Shown here: piece after piece, positions 5,326-6,159 of the stretch
Numbering within the stretch: position 1 is the first letter of the stretch
Layout: each line of letters opens with the position of its first letter
Origin: Promethearchaeota archaeon
Lineage (GTDB): Archaea > Asgardarchaeota > Lokiarchaeia > Sigynarchaeales > SOKP01
Assembly (NCBI GenBank): GCA_019057735.1
Contig: JAHLWV010000136.1
Coordinates: 1-6,159 of the forward strand
DNA: 6,159 nt
Reading direction: 5' to 3'
Position numbers and translations under genes: made by a program
Notes under the pieces: generated by a model
What the model saw: the letters and a program-made list of their open reading frames with translations, nothing else
What the model was told of the DNA's origin: nothing
Database searches by the model: none

Positions 5326-6159
5326 TTATAATCCCCGAAGATAGTCAGGTCGGCGTAAGCTTGGATTTTTGATACCGGTTTCAATAATTTTAAGAAATTT
5401 ATTTTTGTCTCTGCTTAATTCTCCTTTCAAGCTTAAATAATTTGAAGCGTGATTAGTGTTAAATATACACTTCAGTAAATCGTCTGAGGTGTATTCTATC
5501 ATCGTGTATAATTCTTCTAAAATTTGAGTACTTGAACACGGTTTGAATTCTCCTGTTGATTTTTGGGTCCACAACTCGGTTCCAGGGGTGATTCGTAATG
5601 TTAGAGGCGATATATACCAATTGATAAGTGTTGGCGGAGCCATTCTATTAATCAATTTGGCAGATTCAATAGCGTGTTTTCTACTTTTTTGTGGATCATT
5701 TCCTGCAAGCCCTAATAGAAAAATTCCCGACCAAGATATTCCTGCTTTGTAACATTTATGAGCCGCAAGAGTAATCTCGTTTTGCGTAGTTCCTTTGTTA
5801 CAATTTTTTAGAACCTCGTCATCTCCGCTTTCAATGCCTACGTACACCATCGTAAATCCGGCATCTGCTATTTTTTTTAGGTCATCATCGGATTTTTTTA
5901 CGATATCCTTTGCATGGGCATACGCACTAACTTTTTTGAGGTTAGGATGAATTTTGTAACAATATTTGGTTAATTCAATTAGGATTTCAGGTTTCACAAC
6001 AAATGCATTTCCATCTTCGAAAAATATTTTCCGTACGCGATTTCCATATCGAGCGCCTGCGATTTTTATGTCCTTCTTGATTTCTTCGATATCTTTACGA
6101 ATTGAGAAAGTTTTTGATCTATACATAGAGCAAAAAGTGCAATTACGAGTGCATCCGTT
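5326..6159 (-). CDS. Radical SAM protein, 5' end cut by window
   Basis: The reading frame stays open to the right edge, so the real start lies outside. The visible fragment is 277 residues. Its first residues, GCTRNCTFCSMYR (2-14), carry the CX3CX2C motif (Cys3, 7, 10) that binds the 4Fe-4S cluster cleaving S-adenosylmethionine; starting at the internal Met12 would wrongly remove it. Further landmarks are KIFFEDGNAF (44-53), VSAYAHAKDI (77-86), YVGIESGDDEVL (106-117), GIFLLGLAGND (145-155), ITPGTELW (190-197), NHASNYLSLKGEL (236-248) and the ending SLRRPDYLRGL. This pattern matches a widespread Elp3/HemN-like radical SAM family of anaerobes, about 290-300 residues, with no reaction known to me, so about 20-30 residues are missing. 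It is convergent with the acyl-CoA operon and probably unrelated to it. Arginine codons favour CGN, as in the helicase. Confidence 0.92.
   Translation of the reverse strand, partial: NGCTRNCTFCSMYRSKTFSIRKDIEEIKKDIKIAGARYGNRVRKIFFEDGNAFVVKPEILIELTKYCYKIHPNLKKVSAYAHAKDIVKKSDDDLKKIADAGFTMVYVGIESGDDEVLKNCNKGTTQNEITLAAHKCYKAGISWSGIFLLGLAGNDPQKSRKHAIESAKLINRMAPPTLINWYISPLTLRITPGTELWTQKSTGEFKPCSSTQILEELYTMIEYTSDDLLKCIFNTNHASNYLSLKGELSRDKNKFLKIIETGIKNPSLRRPDYLRGL

Noticed and set aside
5160..5372. 70-codon plus-strand reading frame at the crotonase 3' end
   Set aside because: It overlaps the crotonase in another frame and then the radical SAM gene antisense; its lysine- and leucine-rich translation looks non-coding. 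The GGAG motifs after the crotonase stop are not followed by a usable start.

Overview
This is an AT-rich window carrying five protein genes and no recognisable RNA gene, mobile element or CRISPR array. The organism is most likely an anaerobic archaeon. TATA-box-like elements, one with an A-rich stretch directly upstream, lie at suitable distances before two genes, Shine-Dalgarno use is patchy, and a small V4R-like protein sits beside acyl-CoA genes. An Asgard-type archaeon would fit, but this is an impression from style and content, not a demonstrated assignment; an AT-rich anaerobic bacterium is not excluded.

Layout. From the left edge to 2267 on the minus strand lies a large nuclease-helicase: an N-terminal PD-(D/E)XK domain followed by a Rad3/XPD/DinG-type helicase with four probable iron-sulfur cysteines. 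It has a GTG start and its C-terminus runs out of the window. A 305-bp divergent intergenic region (2268-2572) separates it from a 167-residue V4R-like protein on the plus strand. After a 160-bp gap with its own TATA-like element and an AT-rich dyad, a two-gene plus-strand operon follows: an acyl-CoA dehydrogenase (406 aa) and, 29 bp later, a crotonase-superfamily protein (263 aa). Convergent to these, from 5326 to the right edge on the minus strand, is a radical SAM protein whose cluster-binding CX3CX2C motif lies in the last 33 bases of the window; its extreme N-terminus is outside.

How the genes may work together. The dehydrogenase and crotonase should act in sequence on a CoA thioester in the cytoplasm, through FAD-dependent alpha,beta-oxidation and then a hydratase-, isomerase- or hydrolase-type step. 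The dehydrogenase appears to carry its catalytic glutamate at the isovaleryl-CoA dehydrogenase position. The crotonase lacks both classical hydratase glutamates, so ordinary straight-chain beta-oxidation is not the safest reading; branched, cyclic or aromatic-derived acyl-CoAs are possible. The V4R-like protein could be a small-molecule-binding partner or sensor, but only adjacency and strand support that. The helicase and the radical SAM protein look functionally unrelated to the operon.

The points most worth following are the non-canonical active site of the crotonase, the catalytic-base position of the dehydrogenase, the four-cysteine V4R-like protein, two dyads lying at predicted transcription starts, and a sharp difference in arginine codon choice between plus- and minus-strand genes. 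I saw no clearly new multi-gene system.
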